NCBI GenBank assembly: GCA_020438525.1
Contig: JAGQUL010000113.1
Coordinates: 1-12,511 of the forward strand
Source: Thermoleophilia bacterium
GTDB lineage: Bacteria; Actinomycetota; Thermoleophilia; Gaiellales; SKUG01
Length of the DNA stretch: 12,511 bases
Direction of reading: 5' to 3'
The notes under the pieces were generated by a model. The model made no database searches, had not been told where the DNA came from, and was given only the letters and a program-made list of their open reading frames with translations. This document shows, piece after piece, positions 1-7,069 of the stretch (its first letter is position 1; each line of letters starts with the position of its first letter). Made by a program: the position numbers and the translations under genes.

Positions 1-1
1 T

Positions 2-1837
2 GCAGGTGTCGAGGGTGGTGGTGACACGGCGGCGGTCGGTTCGATCAGCGAGATGCTCGCATCGATCCTGCCGATGCTCGCGCAGCTCACTCAGATGATC
101 ACGGCGCTGGTGCAGGCGCTTGCCGGTGGCCAGCTGCTCGGCGCGCAGGTCAGCGCGGGCGGCGACGCCGCAGCGACCGACGCCCAGGCGGGTGCGGACG
201 AGATCACCGGTGGCGGCGGCAACGAGTACCCCGTCTACCAGTACGAGACCCCGGTCGCGAAGAGCGACGTGGCGGATGCGAACGGCGACGGCGACGTCAC
301 CGCCGGTGGTGCGCCCGGCAAGGGCAAGGAGACCTACGTCGGTGGCGAGCACGGCGTGACGCAGGCCGGTGGCGACACCACGGTCGAGCAGTCGGCCGAG
401 CAGTCCGCGGTCGATTCGGCCAAGGGCGACGTCGAGCAGGCGCAGGGCACGGTCGAGCAGACCGCCACGGGCGTCACCGACGCCGAGGCCGCGCTGACCG
501 CCGCGACCGACGCGGTCAAGGCGAAGAAGGATGCGGTCACCGCAGCCGAGAAGGCCGTCGAGGACGCGAAGGCCGGCGTGAAGGACGCCGACAACGCGCT
601 CGTCGACGCCGGTGCCGCCCTGACCAAGGCGAAGAATTCGCACGGCTCCCACGAGGCGAGCGGCAGCGAGACGCTCAAGCAGGTCGCCAAGAAGTACGGC
701 GTCACGCTCGAGCAACTGCAGAAGCTCAACCCCGAGATCACGATCCTCGGCACGCTTCCCGCGGGCACGAAGGTGAAGCTGCCCAAGGGCGTCGGCGTGG
801 AAGGCGCGGTCGCCGAGGCGCAGGCCAAGCTCGACGAGGCTCGCGTGGCGGCCAACAAGGCGCACAAGGCGCTCGACAAGGCGATCGCCGACCTTGAGGC
901 AGCGCGCCAGGCAGTCAAGGATGCCGAGAAGGCCGAGAAGGAAGCCAAGGAGGCGCTCGAAGCGGCCAAGAAGGCTGCCGACGACGCCAAGAAGGCGCTC
1001 GAGGAAGCCAAGGCCGCGCAGAAGAAGGCCGAGGACGACCTCAAGGCCGCCGAGGAGAAGAAGGCAGCCGAGGACAAGAAGGCCGCCGAGGACGCCGCAG
1101 CAGCCGAGGCCGCGAAGAGCGCCGAGCAGACCGGCAGCACCGAGAACACCAACGGTCAGGGCGGCGAGGCTCCCAAGTTCACGGAGTACACCGTGAAGGC
1201 CGGCGACTCGCCCTGGAAGATCGCGGAGCAGAACGACGTCGATGCCAAGGCGCTCGTCGACCTCAATCCGACCATGGCGCAGGGCGGCGTGATCCACCCC
1301 GGCGACATCGTGAAGATCCCGGTCGGCGCAGGCCCGTTCACCGCGGCCGGTGCGGTCGAGGCCTTCTCGTCGTACACCCCGAACCAGGGCTCGACCGCCG
1401 GCTCCGGCGGCACGTCGAACACCGGGTCCGGCACGAGCACCGGCGATTCGACGTCGGACACCGCCGATGACACGTCGACGAACTCGACCGACACGACGAA
1501 CACCACGCAGCCTCCGGCCCGCAACAACGCCGCGGCCCTCGCTCACATCCGCAACGGCGCCCAGGCCAAGCTGGTCAGCATCGGGAACCAGGATCCGATG
1601 ATCGATGTGACCATCAACGGCAAGAAGATCCGGCTGAACGCGTCGAGCCGCCCCACCCCGGGGCACCCGGTCAAGGCAACGGCGAAGTACGGCTTCCTGT
1701 ACGAGGGCCAGCTCTACCACGCGAACGTGTCCGTCTCCGTGATGGCCGTGCCGAAGCGCGGTCTCGTCGTCGGCGCGCCGCAGTTCACCATCGCGAGCAG
1801 CGGTGGCGGCGGTGGCGGTGGCGTCCGCTACATGTGA
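2..1837 (+). CDS. LysM-domain, coiled-coil envelope-type protein, 5'-partial
   Basis: The frame is open to the left edge: 17 further codons without a stop precede the first ATG at 53, so the true start is probably outside the window. Numbering from that ATG, residues 1-35 form a hydrophobic, amphipathic stretch. Residues 75-86 contain a DxNxDG calcium-loop-like motif. Residues 111-195 and about 248-362 are Ala/Lys/Glu/Asp-rich heptad-like coiled coils reminiscent of TolA. Two LysM-like modules follow the pattern GxTLxxVAxxYGV...LNP...LPAGxxVKLP: residues 204-246 (degenerate first strand) and 377-424 (YTVKAGDSPWKIA...LNP). Then come a Ser/Thr/Gly linker (about 435-495), a C-terminal globular segment (about 503-580) with IDVTINGKKIRL, and a Gly run. 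LysM modules bind N-acetylglucosamine polymers such as peptidoglycan, so an extracytoplasmic wall-associated or spacer role is inferred. No catalytic domain is visible. The LysM call is solid; the overall function is unknown. Confidence 0.8.
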   Translation, partial: AGVEGGGDTAAVGSISEMLASILPMLAQLTQMITALVQALAGGQLLGAQVSAGGDAAATDAQAGADEITGGGGNEYPVYQYETPVAKSDVADANGDGDVTAGGAPGKGKETYVGGEHGVTQAGGDTTVEQSAEQSAVDSAKGDVEQAQGTVEQTATGVTDAEAALTAATDAVKAKKDAVTAAEKAVEDAKAGVKDADNALVDAGAALTKAKNSHGSHEASGSETLKQVAKKYGVTLEQLQKLNPEITILGTLPAGTKVKLPKGVGVEGAVAEAQAKLDEARVAANKAHKALDKAIADLEAARQAVKDAEKAEKEAKEALEAAKKAADDAKKALEEAKAAQKKAEDDLKAAEEKKAAEDKKAAEDAAAAEAAKSAEQTGSTENTNGQGGEAPKFTEYTVKAGDSPWKIAEQNDVDAKALVDLNPTMAQGGVIHPGDIVKIPVGAGPFTAAGAVEAFSSYTPNQGSTAGSGGTSNTGSGTSTGDSTSDTADDTSTNSTDTTNTTQPPARNNAAALAHIRNGAQAKLVSIGNQDPMIDVTINGKKIRLNASSRPTPGHPVKATAKYGFLYEGQLYHANVSVSVMAVPKRGLVVGAPQFTIASSGGGGGGGVRYM

Positions 1838-1856
1838 CAGGTCGGCCTCGGTCGGG

Positions 1857-1862
1857 TAACAC
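1857..1862 (+). promoter_or_regulatory. Possible -10 element for a leaderless PH-domain transcript
   Basis: TAACAC lies 6 nt before the ATG at 1869, and no Shine-Dalgarno sequence is present in the 31-nt gap after the preceding stop. This is the spacing expected if transcription starts at or next to the start codon. The match lacks the final T of the TAnnnT consensus and no -35 is obvious. It is supported mainly because other genes in the window show the same arrangement. Confidence 0.3.
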
Positions 1863-1868
1863 CGCGCC

Positions 1869-2522
1869 ATGGCCAAGGACCTCGATGATCTGCTCGCGTC
1901 CGACGAATCCGTCGTACTGGAAACACGACAGCACTGGTTCGTCGTCGTGCGGCAGGTGATCGTCCGCCTGCTCGTCCTGGCGCTGCTGGCGGTCGTGATC
2001 GCCTACGTCACGAACGCGGACTGGCTCGACGGATCCGTCGGCGACTGGCTCGGACGCATCGGCCTGATCGGGTTCCTCGCGGTCGCCGCAACGGTGGCGT
2101 GGACCGTCTTCGGCTGGCTCACGGAGAGCTTCTACGTCACGACGCATCGTGTGGTGTACGCGCACGGGATCCTCAACCGCAACGTCACCACCACCCCGCT
2201 CGTGAAGATCGACGAGATGACGCTGCGTCGCCCGGTGCTCGGCCGGATGCTCGGATTCGGCCGCCTCGAGGTGGAGAACGCGTCAGGGGGCCGGGAGCCG
2301 CTCGCCGGGCTCGAGTACCTGCCGCAGCCGACCCGGCTGTACCAGGTGATCGGCGACCGTGCGCGCAACCAGCGCATGATCGAGGGCGGCGCGCATCGCG
2401 ACGACGACGGCGACGGGTTCGTCGACCGCAATCCCGCAGGGCGCCAGGCACCTGTCGATCGCAGCAACGGCGACGACGACCGCTGGCGCCCGAGCGGCGG
2501 CAGCACCACCGCCGGTTCCTGA
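1869..2522 (+). CDS. Bacterial PH-domain (bPH2/DUF304-like) membrane protein
   Basis: The 217-residue protein has a short polar N-terminus and two predicted membrane helices at about residues 26-46 and 63-85. A bacterial PH-like domain follows at about 87-160, with the family hallmark of an aromatic strand (SFYVTTHRV), a TTPLVKIDEM segment, RxxLGRMLGFGRLEVENA and a closing L-Y-Q-V-I helix. This is the usual architecture of small actinobacterial PH-domain membrane proteins, whose biochemical role is generally unknown. The C-terminal 50 residues are polar and disordered-looking and include one EF-hand-like loop, D178-x-D-x-D-G-x-x-D186. The ATG at 1869 is chosen because no upstream alternative gives a sensible membrane topology. 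The gene starts 31 bp after the LysM gene on the same strand, so co-transcription is possible, although a leaderless promoter may lie directly before it. Confidence 0.8.
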   Translation: MAKDLDDLLASDESVVLETRQHWFVVVRQVIVRLLVLALLAVVIAYVTNADWLDGSVGDWLGRIGLIGFLAVAATVAWTVFGWLTESFYVTTHRVVYAHGILNRNVTTTPLVKIDEMTLRRPVLGRMLGFGRLEVENASGGREPLAGLEYLPQPTRLYQVIGDRARNQRMIEGGAHRDDDGDGFVDRNPAGRQAPVDRSNGDDDRWRPSGGSTTAGS

Positions 2523-2546
2523 GTCACCCTGACGTCGCGTGACTCA
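2520..2546. repeat. 8-bp perfect inverted repeat after the PH-domain gene
   Basis: TGAGTCAC (2520-2527) and GTGACTCA (2539-2546) are exact reverse complements separated by 11 nt. The left arm overlaps the TGA stop of the PH-domain gene. The repeat could be a weak transcription terminator, though no T-tract follows, or a dyad operator site upstream of the next small gene, whose start lies about 35 bp further on. The sequence alone does not decide between these. Confidence 0.4.
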
Positions 2547-2566
2547 CGCACGCGCGACACGCGCGG

Positions 2567-2572
2567 CAAGAT
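2567..2572 (+). promoter_or_regulatory. Possible -10 element for the small orphan gene
   Basis: CAAGAT lies 8 nt before the ATG at 2581. It keeps the two most important -10 positions (A2 and T6), and no Shine-Dalgarno sequence precedes the ATG. This is a weak match, listed because its position agrees with the leaderless pattern of neighbouring genes. Confidence 0.25.
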
Positions 2573-2580
2573 GCTCTAGC

Positions 2581-2841
2581 ATGCCCCGCATGGAGGACTA
2601 CACCGCGCGCTACATGGGGGAGCACGTCGAGCTCTGGCTCTACGGGGGCGAGCCGTCGCAGGAGGGGACGCTCACCGCGTTCTGCATCGTCGGGGACGTG
2701 CAGCACGTCGAACTCAACGGGCACATCCTGGTGCCGCTCGTGAACGTGGCGGGAATCCACTGCATCAGCCGCTGCGACTCGCCCGGCGAGGACCACTGGC
2801 CGCCGACGCTCGGCGACGACCTGGACGAGCTCGACTCATGA
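2581..2841 (+). CDS. Small hypothetical protein, possibly with an Sm-like or SH3-like barrel
   Basis: From ATG 2581 the product is 86 residues; the ATG at 2590 would give 83. An upstream in-frame GTG at 2539 would add an Arg/Ala-rich tail and sits inside an inverted repeat, so it is unlikely. I do not recognise the family. The body alternates short beta strands: HVELWLYGG, then QEGTLTAFCIVG, VQHVELNG, HILVPLVNV and AGIHCIS. That order and the strand-Gly-GTLTxF core loosely recall Sm/Hfq-like or SH3-like barrels. This is a visual analogy, not a homology claim. The C-terminus is acidic (GDDLDELDS). Coding is supported by the conserved-looking hydrophobic pattern, good third-position GC and its fit between two same-strand genes with small gaps. 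There is no signal peptide or membrane segment, so it is probably cytoplasmic. Confidence 0.6.
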   Translation: MPRMEDYTARYMGEHVELWLYGGEPSQEGTLTAFCIVGDVQHVELNGHILVPLVNVAGIHCISRCDSPGEDHWPPTLGDDLDELDS

Positions 2842-2866
2842 CCGTTTCGCTTCACCTCGACCACGG

Positions 2867-2872
2867 TACGTG
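2867..2872 (+). promoter_or_regulatory. Possible -10 element for the epimerase/acyltransferase operon
   Basis: TACGTG lies 6 nt before the ATG at 2879 and overlaps the alternative GTG start at 2870. If it is a -10 hexamer for a leaderless message, it favours ATG 2879 as the start. The match to TAnnnT is imperfect. Confidence 0.25.
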
Positions 2873-2878
2873 CCTGGG

Positions 2879-4150
2879 ATGACCTCGCGCCGCTCCAGCT
2901 CATCGGGTTCCGCATCCACCGACGCCTCGCTCGCGGTCGCACCGCCTCGATCCAAGCGCGTGCTGATCACCGGCGTGGGCCGGTTCTGGGGCGCGAACCT
3001 CGCACGCCAGCTCGAGCGTGACCACGCACTCGACTTCGTGTGCGGCGTCGACACGCGCGATCCGCTCGGCGAGTTCGGTCGAGCCGAGATGGTGAAGGGC
3101 GACATCCGCAACCCCGCGGTCAGCCGGCTGATCAACGTCACGCGGGTCGACACCGTCGTGCACACCCAGATCTTCGGCGCGGACCGCCCGGGCGAGAGCG
3201 GACGAACGCTCCACGACATGAACGTGATCGGCACCATGAACCTGCTTGCCGCATGTGCCGCGAGCCCGTTCGTGCGCAAGGTCGTGATCCGCTCCTCGAC
3301 CGCGATCTACGGCGCCTCGCCACGCGACCCCTCGTTCTTCACCGAGGACATGGAGGCCAAGGCACCGCTGCGCGACATGTACTCGCGCGACATCCGCGAG
3401 GTCGAGACCTACGCTCGCGACTTCGCCGAGCGCGCGCCGCACGCGGCCGTGACGATCCTGCGCTTCGCGAACTCGATCGGCGAGCAGGTCGACACCGCCT
3501 TCACCCGGTACCTGTCGGCGCAGTTCGTGCCGACGATGGCCGGCTACAACCCGCGCCTGCAGTTCGTCCAGGACTCCGACGCGGTCGACGCGCTCGCGCA
3601 CGCCGTGCGACAGTGGAAGCCCGGGACGTTCAACATCGCCGGTCCCGGCGCGATCACGCTCTCGAAGTTCCTGCGGATGGCCGGCCGGATCCCCGTGCCG
3701 ATCGTGCCGCCGATGATGGGTCCGCTCACGAGCCTGCTCGAGCGGGCCGACCTGCTGTACGTGCCGAGCCGTTACGACCGGACGCTCAAGTTCGGTCGTG
3801 GCGTGTCGACCGAGCGGATGATCGACGAGTTCGGCTTCACGCCCGAGTACACCACCCGCGAGGCAGCGGAGCAGTTCGCCGCGTGGATCCGCACGAGGCG
3901 CTACAACGACAGCCCCGACGAGTACCTCGATCGCGAGCTGCTCGACTACGTGCAGCGCAAGATGCACCAGATGCCGTCGCTCGACGCAGGCCTCTTCGGA
4001 CGCCTCGCGCCGCGCTTCGATCCCGACCGCGTCGCCGCGGAGCCCGAGGACGGCGACCCCTTCCCGCAGTCGGCCGCTGCGACGCGCTCGAGCGCGTCGC
4101 TCGACGACGATGACGACCTGCAGGGTCTCGACGACGATTCGATGGAGTGA
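2879..4150 (+). CDS. NAD-dependent epimerase/dehydratase-like protein (extended SDR)
   Basis: The protein is 423 residues from ATG 2879; a GTG at 2870 would add three. The nucleotide-binding turn is TGVGRFWG (residues 31-38), followed by a GVDTRDP strand end that would contact the ribose, and D-x-x-x-x-A-V-S-R type acidic turns. The catalytic-strand motif SSTAIYG lies at 139-145. The active-site helix has Tyr168 (MYSRDIRE), but the residue four positions on, normally Lys in the YxxxK motif, is Ile172. The substrate domain follows, with FNIAGPG at about 260, and the protein ends in an acidic tail (DDDDDLQGLDDDSME). The family converts nucleotide sugars or related substrates with NAD(P). The missing Lys means redox catalysis is uncertain and a binding or atypical role is possible. 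The stop overlaps the next start (GTGA), implying translational coupling to the acyltransferase. The pair resembles the Rv0501-Rv0502 arrangement of M. tuberculosis, from memory. Confidence 0.85.
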   Translation: MTSRRSSSSGSASTDASLAVAPPRSKRVLITGVGRFWGANLARQLERDHALDFVCGVDTRDPLGEFGRAEMVKGDIRNPAVSRLINVTRVDTVVHTQIFGADRPGESGRTLHDMNVIGTMNLLAACAASPFVRKVVIRSSTAIYGASPRDPSFFTEDMEAKAPLRDMYSRDIREVETYARDFAERAPHAAVTILRFANSIGEQVDTAFTRYLSAQFVPTMAGYNPRLQFVQDSDAVDALAHAVRQWKPGTFNIAGPGAITLSKFLRMAGRIPVPIVPPMMGPLTSLLERADLLYVPSRYDRTLKFGRGVSTERMIDEFGFTPEYTTREAAEQFAAWIRTRRYNDSPDEYLDRELLDYVQRKMHQMPSLDAGLFGRLAPRFDPDRVAAEPEDGDPFPQSAAATRSSASLDDDDDLQGLDDDSME

Positions 4151-5373
4151 CCAGCACCGTGTCCGCAGCCACAGCACAGAGCTCGTCGACCACGTCGCAG
4201 CGGACCTGCGAGGGCACGACGCGCAGCGGTGCCCGCTGTCGCCGAAAGGCGACGCCTGGCAGTCGCTACTGCAGCCAGCACGCCGCGCAGGCGCAGGCCG
4301 AGACGACCACCGGCATGCCCGACGACATCGACCGCGCCGAGTTCGACGAGGCGATCGCCGACCTTGTCGGCGACGCGGATGCGCGACGGCGCGAGTCGGA
4401 CTCCGACGAATCGAGCAGCGCGCTCGACGAGCTGCGCCAGATCGCCGACTACATGGGCGAGAACGCATCGAAGATCCGCAAGGTCGCGGTCGAGGCCGGC
4501 GTGGTCGACGACGGGCTGCTCGAGCAGGTCATCCGTGACTGCGCCAACGCGATCATGCACCTCGCGCAGGCGTTCGCGGTTCGCGCGACCGGCGAGTACG
4601 AGGAAGACGACTTCGGCTTCGACAAGGAATTCACCGAGCGCCTGATCCCGCTCGCCACCCTGCTGTACAAGTACTGGTGGCGCGTCGACGTGACCGGGAT
4701 CGAGAACGTTCCGTCCTCCGGTCGTGGGCTGCTCGTGTCCAACCACGCGGGTGGTGGCATCCCGTTCGACGGCGCCATGATCAAGACCGCGATGATGCTC
4801 GAGCACCCGACCCCGCGACACCTGCGGCTGCTCGTGCTCGACTGGCTGATGGGCCTGCCCTGGGCCGCAGACCTGATGAAGCAGACCGGGCAGGTGCTCG
4901 CGTCCACGCCGAACGCCTACGAGCTGCTCAAGCGCGACGAGCTCGTGGCCGTGTTCCCGGAGGGCGTGAAAGGCATGGCCAAGCCGTTCTCGCAGCGCTA
5001 CAACCTGCAGCGCTTCGGTCGCGGCGGGTTCGTCCGCATCGCGCTTCGAACGGGCTCCCCGATCGTGCCGGTCGCGGTGGTGGGCAGCGAGGAGATCTAC
5101 CCGAAGATCGCCAACATGCCGATCGTTCCTCGACTGATCGGCGCGCCGTTCATCCCGATGACCCCGATGTTCCCGTGGTTCGGCCTGCTCGGCCTGATCC
5201 CGCTGCCGAGCAAGTGGCACATCGAGTTCTGCGATCCGATCGACGTCAGCAAGTACCCGCTCGAAGCCGCCGACGACCGTGCGTTCGTGCTCGAGCTGAG
5301 CGAGCGCGTCCGCGCCACGATCCAGGAGCGCCTCAAGGCGAACCTGCTCAAGCGCAAGACGCCGTTCTGGTAG
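4147..5373 (+). CDS. PlsC/DAGAT-type acyltransferase with N-terminal Cys3-His motif
   Basis: The 408-residue protein begins at a GTG that shares GTGA with the upstream stop. Residues 21-45 form a compact motif, C21-x9-C31-x10-C42-x2-H45, with Gly/Thr/Arg-rich spacing, which looks like a small metal-binding knuckle. A charged helical region spans about 55-150. The acyltransferase domain begins near 160, with the catalytic His in SNHAGGGIPFD (H200, D208), a VFPEG motif (269-273) followed by KGMAKPFSQRYNLQRFGRGGF, and a later PIVPVAVVGSEEIYP block. These are hallmarks of glycerophospholipid/DAGAT-like O-acyltransferases that transfer acyl chains from acyl-CoA or acyl-ACP to a lipid or glycolipid acceptor at the membrane. 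The His-Asp spacing is longer than the plain HX4D of PlsC, as in the DAGAT-like branch. The acceptor is unknown. The gene ends 16 bp before the convergent solute-binding protein gene. Confidence 0.87.
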   Translation: MTSTVSAATAQSSSTTSQRTCEGTTRSGARCRRKATPGSRYCSQHAAQAQAETTTGMPDDIDRAEFDEAIADLVGDADARRRESDSDESSSALDELRQIADYMGENASKIRKVAVEAGVVDDGLLEQVIRDCANAIMHLAQAFAVRATGEYEEDDFGFDKEFTERLIPLATLLYKYWWRVDVTGIENVPSSGRGLLVSNHAGGGIPFDGAMIKTAMMLEHPTPRHLRLLVLDWLMGLPWAADLMKQTGQVLASTPNAYELLKRDELVAVFPEGVKGMAKPFSQRYNLQRFGRGGFVRIALRTGSPIVPVAVVGSEEIYPKIANMPIVPRLIGAPFIPMTPMFPWFGLLGLIPLPSKWHIEFCDPIDVSKYPLEAADDRAFVLELSERVRATIQERLKANLLKRKTPFW

Positions 5374-5389
5374 CGCGTCGAACGACCCG

Positions 5390-7000
5390 TCAGTGGTCGA
5401 GGATCCGCACGCGCTCGAAGTTCACGGTGCCCTTCGGATCCTGCACGAAGCCGCTCACCCACGGCTGCACGAGGTAGTCGCCCGCGGGCTCGTACAGCGG
5501 CACTGCCGGCATCGCACCGCCAGGTGACGTCAGCAGCTGCTCGGCCTGCTGCAGCGCCGCGATCCGGGCCGCGCCGCTGGTCGTCGTCGCCGAATCGTAT
5601 GCGGAGTCGTAGTCGCTCGAGCAGTAGTTGGACAGGTTGAGGCCCTGCTCGACATTCGCACACGTGAACAGCTGCTGGAACGACTGCGGGTCGGAGTAGT
5701 CGGGCGTCCATCCCTGCAGCACCGCATCGACCTCCGACCGGACCGGCGCCACGCCGATTCCGACCTTCGCGAAGTCCTTCGTCGCAGTGGGGTGCAGCGT
5801 CACCACGATTCCGAGCTTCGCCAGGTCGGTACGGATCGAAGCGGCGACCTTTCCCGCCGCGCTGCCGTCATACGGGTAGTAGAGGTCGAGCTTCTGCCCG
5901 GCCGGCCAGCCGCCGGCGAGCTCCGACTGCGCACCGGCCAGACGCGCCGCGCCGTCCTGCTGCAGCAGCGTGGTGCCGCCGCCCACGACCGCGGAGAAAC
6001 CACGCACACCGGCGGGAACGATCGATTGCAGGGGCTGGTCGATGCCCGTGCCGGTGAGCTCGGTGATCGCGTGTCGATCGATTGCCAGCGCGATCGCGCG
6101 GCGCACGTTCGCGGCCGCGAGCCCGGGCGCCTGCGTGTTGAGGAACAGGTACTGCGCGTTGCCGCTCGGCACGACGTGGAAGCGCCGGTCGTTGATCCAC
6201 TTCGCGAGCAGCGACGGGTGCACGGACGTGTCGCGCAGGCCCACGTCGAGCCGCTTGCCGCTGAACAGTGGCGACGACGCAGCGGGGGTGATCGCCCAGA
6301 GCTTGAGCTGCTGCAGCCGGACCGTACGCGCACCCCACCAGCGCTTGTTGGGCACGAGCACGAGCTCGGATCGACCTCGCCCCGACAGGACCCTGAACGG
6401 GCCGCTCGTGACGAGCTTGTCGAGCCGCGTCCACCGGTTGCCGTACCTGCGCACGACGTGCGCCGGTACCGGGGTGGTGACGGTCGACGAGAGCAGCTCG
6501 CCGAACCACGGAACCGGGCGGCGCAGCTCGAACCGCACGGTGCGCTGGCCGATCGCGTCGACGCTGCGAACCTGCGTGAACGCCGCGCCGTACGGTGACA
6601 GGCTGCGGGCGCGCTTGTACGCGAACGCGACGTCGCTCGCGAGCACGGGGCGCCCGTCGCTCCAGCGCGCCGAGCGCAGGCGCACGACGTAGCGGCGCCC
6701 GCCGTTGGAGACCCGTGGCTGGCCGATCGCGAGCCACGGCACGAGCCGGCCGTCGCTGCCACCGGCGCTGCGATAGAGCGGGGTGAAGATCGCGTTGGCA
6801 ACGACCAGGTCCTCGACGTTCGCGGCGCGCCCCGGGTCGAGCGACCCGGGCATCGTGCCGATGTTCGCGCGCAGCACCTGATCCCTGGGGGCCGCGAGCG
6901 AGGCGGCGGAGGCGGGCGCGGCCACGCCGCACCACACGGCCAGCGCGCAGCACGCGGCGAGTGCGGCCGTCGTCGTCCATCCTCGTTGCGCTCGTCCCAT
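5390..7000 (-). CDS. Family 5 extracellular solute-binding protein of an ABC transporter
   Basis: Read on the minus strand from ATG at 7000, the product is 536 residues, normal for the SBP_bac_5 (oligopeptide/nickel-type) family. Residues 1-32 form a Sec signal peptide: basic start, hydrophobic core and an APASA cleavage site. A LAAC string at 14-17 lies too early in the hydrophobic core to be a convincing lipobox. The family signature is at about 104-128 (YVVRLRSARWSDG...DVAFAY). It is preceded by the typical opening MPGSLDPG...VVANAIFTPLY and followed by VTSGPF, ANVRRAIALAIDR and GWTPDYSDPQSFQQLF, all characteristic of peptide-binding members. It would capture peptides or similar solutes outside the membrane. 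No permease or ATPase gene is nearby, so it is an orphan component here. It is convergent with the acyltransferase and divergent from adhE. Confidence 0.88.
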   Translation of the reverse strand: MGRAQRGWTTTAALAACCALAVWCGVAAPASAASLAAPRDQVLRANIGTMPGSLDPGRAANVEDLVVANAIFTPLYRSAGGSDGRLVPWLAIGQPRVSNGGRRYVVRLRSARWSDGRPVLASDVAFAYKRARSLSPYGAAFTQVRSVDAIGQRTVRFELRRPVPWFGELLSSTVTTPVPAHVVRRYGNRWTRLDKLVTSGPFRVLSGRGRSELVLVPNKRWWGARTVRLQQLKLWAITPAASSPLFSGKRLDVGLRDTSVHPSLLAKWINDRRFHVVPSGNAQYLFLNTQAPGLAAANVRRAIALAIDRHAITELTGTGIDQPLQSIVPAGVRGFSAVVGGGTTLLQQDGAARLAGAQSELAGGWPAGQKLDLYYPYDGSAAGKVAASIRTDLAKLGIVVTLHPTATKDFAKVGIGVAPVRSEVDAVLQGWTPDYSDPQSFQQLFTCANVEQGLNLSNYCSSDYDSAYDSATTTSGAARIAALQQAEQLLTSPGGAMPAVPLYEPAGDYLVQPWVSGFVQDPKGTVNFERVRILDH

Positions 7001-7008
7001 GTGTACGC

Positions 7009-7014
7009 AGGATA
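7009..7014 (-). promoter_or_regulatory. -10 element for the solute-binding protein gene, leaderless arrangement
   Basis: On the minus strand TATCCT ends 8 nt before the ATG at 7000. It fits TAnnnT fully, and there is no Shine-Dalgarno sequence in the short gap. Transcription would begin at or within a few bases of the start codon. No clear -35 is seen 17 nt upstream. Confidence 0.45.
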
Positions 7015-7057
7015 GCGGCGTGTGAGCCGGGTGGTGCGACGAGTGCTCCGCGCGGGT

Positions 7058-7061
7058 AGGG
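7058..7061 (+). promoter_or_regulatory. Ribosome binding site deciding the adhE start
   Basis: AGGG lies 8 nt before GTG 7070, within a purine-rich run (GGGTAGGGCAGGGG). This favours GTG 7070 over the longer GTG 7022 start, which would leave only 21 bp to the divergent gene and add a basic 16-residue tail not expected in AdhE. Confidence 0.4.
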
Positions 7062-7069
7062 CAGGGGTC

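Noticed and set aside
334..1152. Ser/Ala-rich minus-strand frame opposite the LysM gene
   Set aside because: It is the direct antisense reflection of the Ala/Lys/Glu coiled coil and has no independent start signal or motif.
2900..5220. Long minus-strand frames opposite the epimerase and acyltransferase genes
   Set aside because: Their translations are low-complexity Arg/Ala/His strings with no domain, while the plus strand has clear conserved motifs.
6944..6961. Possible lipobox LAAC in the binding-protein signal peptide
   Set aside because: It occurs only eight residues after the basic start, with hydrophobic sequence continuing well past it. A later APASA signal peptidase I site fits better.
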